The notes under the pieces are model-generated. The model was not told the DNA's origin and ran no database searches. It saw only the letters and a list, made by a program, of their open reading frames with translations. The position numbers and the translations under genes are program-made. Positions 53,224 to 54,010 of a stretch of DNA of 54,010 bases are shown piece after piece (within the stretch, counting starts at the first letter, position 1; every line of letters starts with the position of its first letter). The DNA is taken from positions 1-54,010 of the forward strand of contig JAJPHE010000019.1 of the NCBI GenBank assembly GCA_021325435.1, read 5' to 3'. This DNA is from Actinomycetota bacterium. Lineage in GTDB: Bacteria > Actinomycetota > Acidimicrobiia > Acidimicrobiales > JAJPHE01.

Positions 53224-54010
53224 TCAGGCGCTGGTGGCGGGGCGGGCGTCCAGCCTGGGCACCTCGAACCAGACCACCTTGCCGCCGGCCCGCGCCTCAA
53301 TCCCCCACCGGTCGGCGTAGGACTCCAGGATCTGCAACCCCCGGCCCGAGGTGCCGAGCGGGTCGGCCGACGCCGGGGTGGCCGGAACGGTCGGGTCGTC
53401 GTCGCCGACCTCGATCCGGATGGCCTGAGGAAGGAGCCTGACGGCGACATCCGGAGCCGAGCGGGCATGGATGACGGCGTTGGTGACCAGTTCGGACAGC
53501 AGCAGGTGAACCGTGTCCAGGACGTCGCTGCACTCCCACATTTCGAGGACGTCGCCGACGAAGCGGCGGGCCTCGCGTCCGCTGCGGGGATCTCGCTCGA
53601 ACACCCGGCTCTCGGTGAGGACCGACTCGGCGATCTCCAGCATCCCGGCGGCGGCCAGGATGTCGTCCACCACCGCCCGGATGGAGAGCCGCTTGCGCAC
53701 GTAGGCGGCCGCCCCCCGAGAGGCCGCCAGCTCCTCGAGGCGGCGGCCGGCGAACCCGGAGACCACCACCACCCGGGTGTCGGGCGAGTTCTGGTTCAGC
53801 TCCTCGAGCACGTCGAGGCCTCCGGCGGCCGGCATGCCGAGATCGACCAGGGCGAGGTCGGGATGCAACCTCGAGACGGTCTCCACCGCCCCGAACCCGT
53901 CCGCCGCCTCCCCCACCACCTCGAACCGGCCGCTGGTGAGCAGGGCGTCGACCAGCAACCCCCTCACTTCGAGGACGTCGTCTGCCACAACTGTCGTGAG
54001 CTTCGTCCTA
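53224..54010 (-). CDS. Receiver domain fused to HATPase (partial, 5' end outside)
   Basis: At least 262 residues, running off the right edge. The frame continues upstream of GTG 53988 as TKLTTVVADD, which is the expected first strand of a receiver, so the start is outside the window. The receiver has the phospho-accepting Asp in LALVDLGMPA, Ser in VVVVSGFAG and Lys in YVRKRLS. An RsbW-like HATPase follows (LLLSELVTNAVIHA, GDDDPT, SGRGLQILESYADRWG). It looks like a phospho-regulated anti-sigma-type kinase in one chain. Confidence 0.85.
   Translation of the reverse strand, partial: RTKLTTVVADDVLEVRGLLVDALLTSGRFEVVGEAADGFGAVETVSRLHPDLALVDLGMPAAGGLDVLEELNQNSPDTRVVVVSGFAGRRLEELAASRGAAAYVRKRLSIRAVVDDILAAAGMLEIAESVLTESRVFERDPRSGREARRFVGDVLEMWECSDVLDTVHLLLSELVTNAVIHARSAPDVAVRLLPQAIRIEVGDDDPTVPATPASADPLGTSGRGLQILESYADRWGIEARAGGKVVWFEVPRLDARPATSA

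Overview
The window is high-GC DNA, probably from an actinobacterium, perhaps an Acidimicrobiia-like lineage. That placement is inferred from gene content and was not tested by search. Supporting signs are F420-type enzymes (an LLM-class oxidoreductase and a Ddn-type nitroreductase), an RNHCP zinc-ribbon protein, a mycothiol-dependent maleylpyruvate isomerase-type protein, SigK/RskA-like regulators, frequent GTG/TTG starts, and many genes that look leaderless (a TANNNT -10 box 5-8 bases before the start codon). No rRNA, CRISPR array, phage or intact insertion sequence was seen. There is one tRNA, tRNA-Arg(CCU).

Left part (1-19 kb). A TetR/AurF-type diiron oxygenase/DUF3159-like membrane protein operon faces a nitroreductase. 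Next come a single-chain branched-chain amino-acid-type ABC transporter, in which two permeases and two ATPases are fused in the order H-M-F-G, and its membrane-anchored binding protein. Facing these is a small catabolic operon (FAD oxidoreductase, epoxide-hydrolase-like enzyme, zinc alcohol dehydrogenase) read divergently from a TetR gene, with two near-identical operator palindromes exactly 30 bp apart between them. A GH13 glycosidase, a DEAD-box RNA helicase, a lipase-like hydrolase, a PAS histidine kinase, a HAD hydrolase and a Ddn-type enzyme follow.

Middle part (19-34.6 kb). An ECF sigma factor with a C-terminal membrane segment is translationally coupled to a tiny exported two-cysteine peptide and faces another small exported two-cysteine protein. 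Then come a TetR/metallo-beta-lactamase pair, a 22-bp direct-repeat array beside tRNA-Arg(CCU), and catalase-peroxidase KatG. On the minus strand a run from 34.5 kb down to 26.4 kb encodes a SigK/RskA-like sigma/anti-sigma pair, a cupredoxin lipoprotein, a small membrane protein, two Tat-exported ferritin-like proteins, TatA, TatB, TatC, a ferritin-like oxygenase and a membrane/PlsC acyltransferase fusion whose 3' end overlaps katG antisense. This looks like a stress-responsive envelope metal/redox module that carries its own exporter.

Right part (34.6-54 kb). This holds a Baeyer-Villiger-type monooxygenase with an altered fingerprint, a secreted lipase, a hydrolase with an SCP2-like N-terminus, an F420 LLM oxidoreductase, an SDR, a large secreted YncE-type propeller/phosphoesterase, a VOC protein, an ABC1 kinase, a DUF427 protein, HAD, RNHCP and Nudix proteins, an enoyl-CoA hydratase, small proteins, and a thioesterase/TetR/maleylpyruvate-isomerase-type group that shares one operator-like box. 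A receiver-HATPase fusion runs off the right edge.
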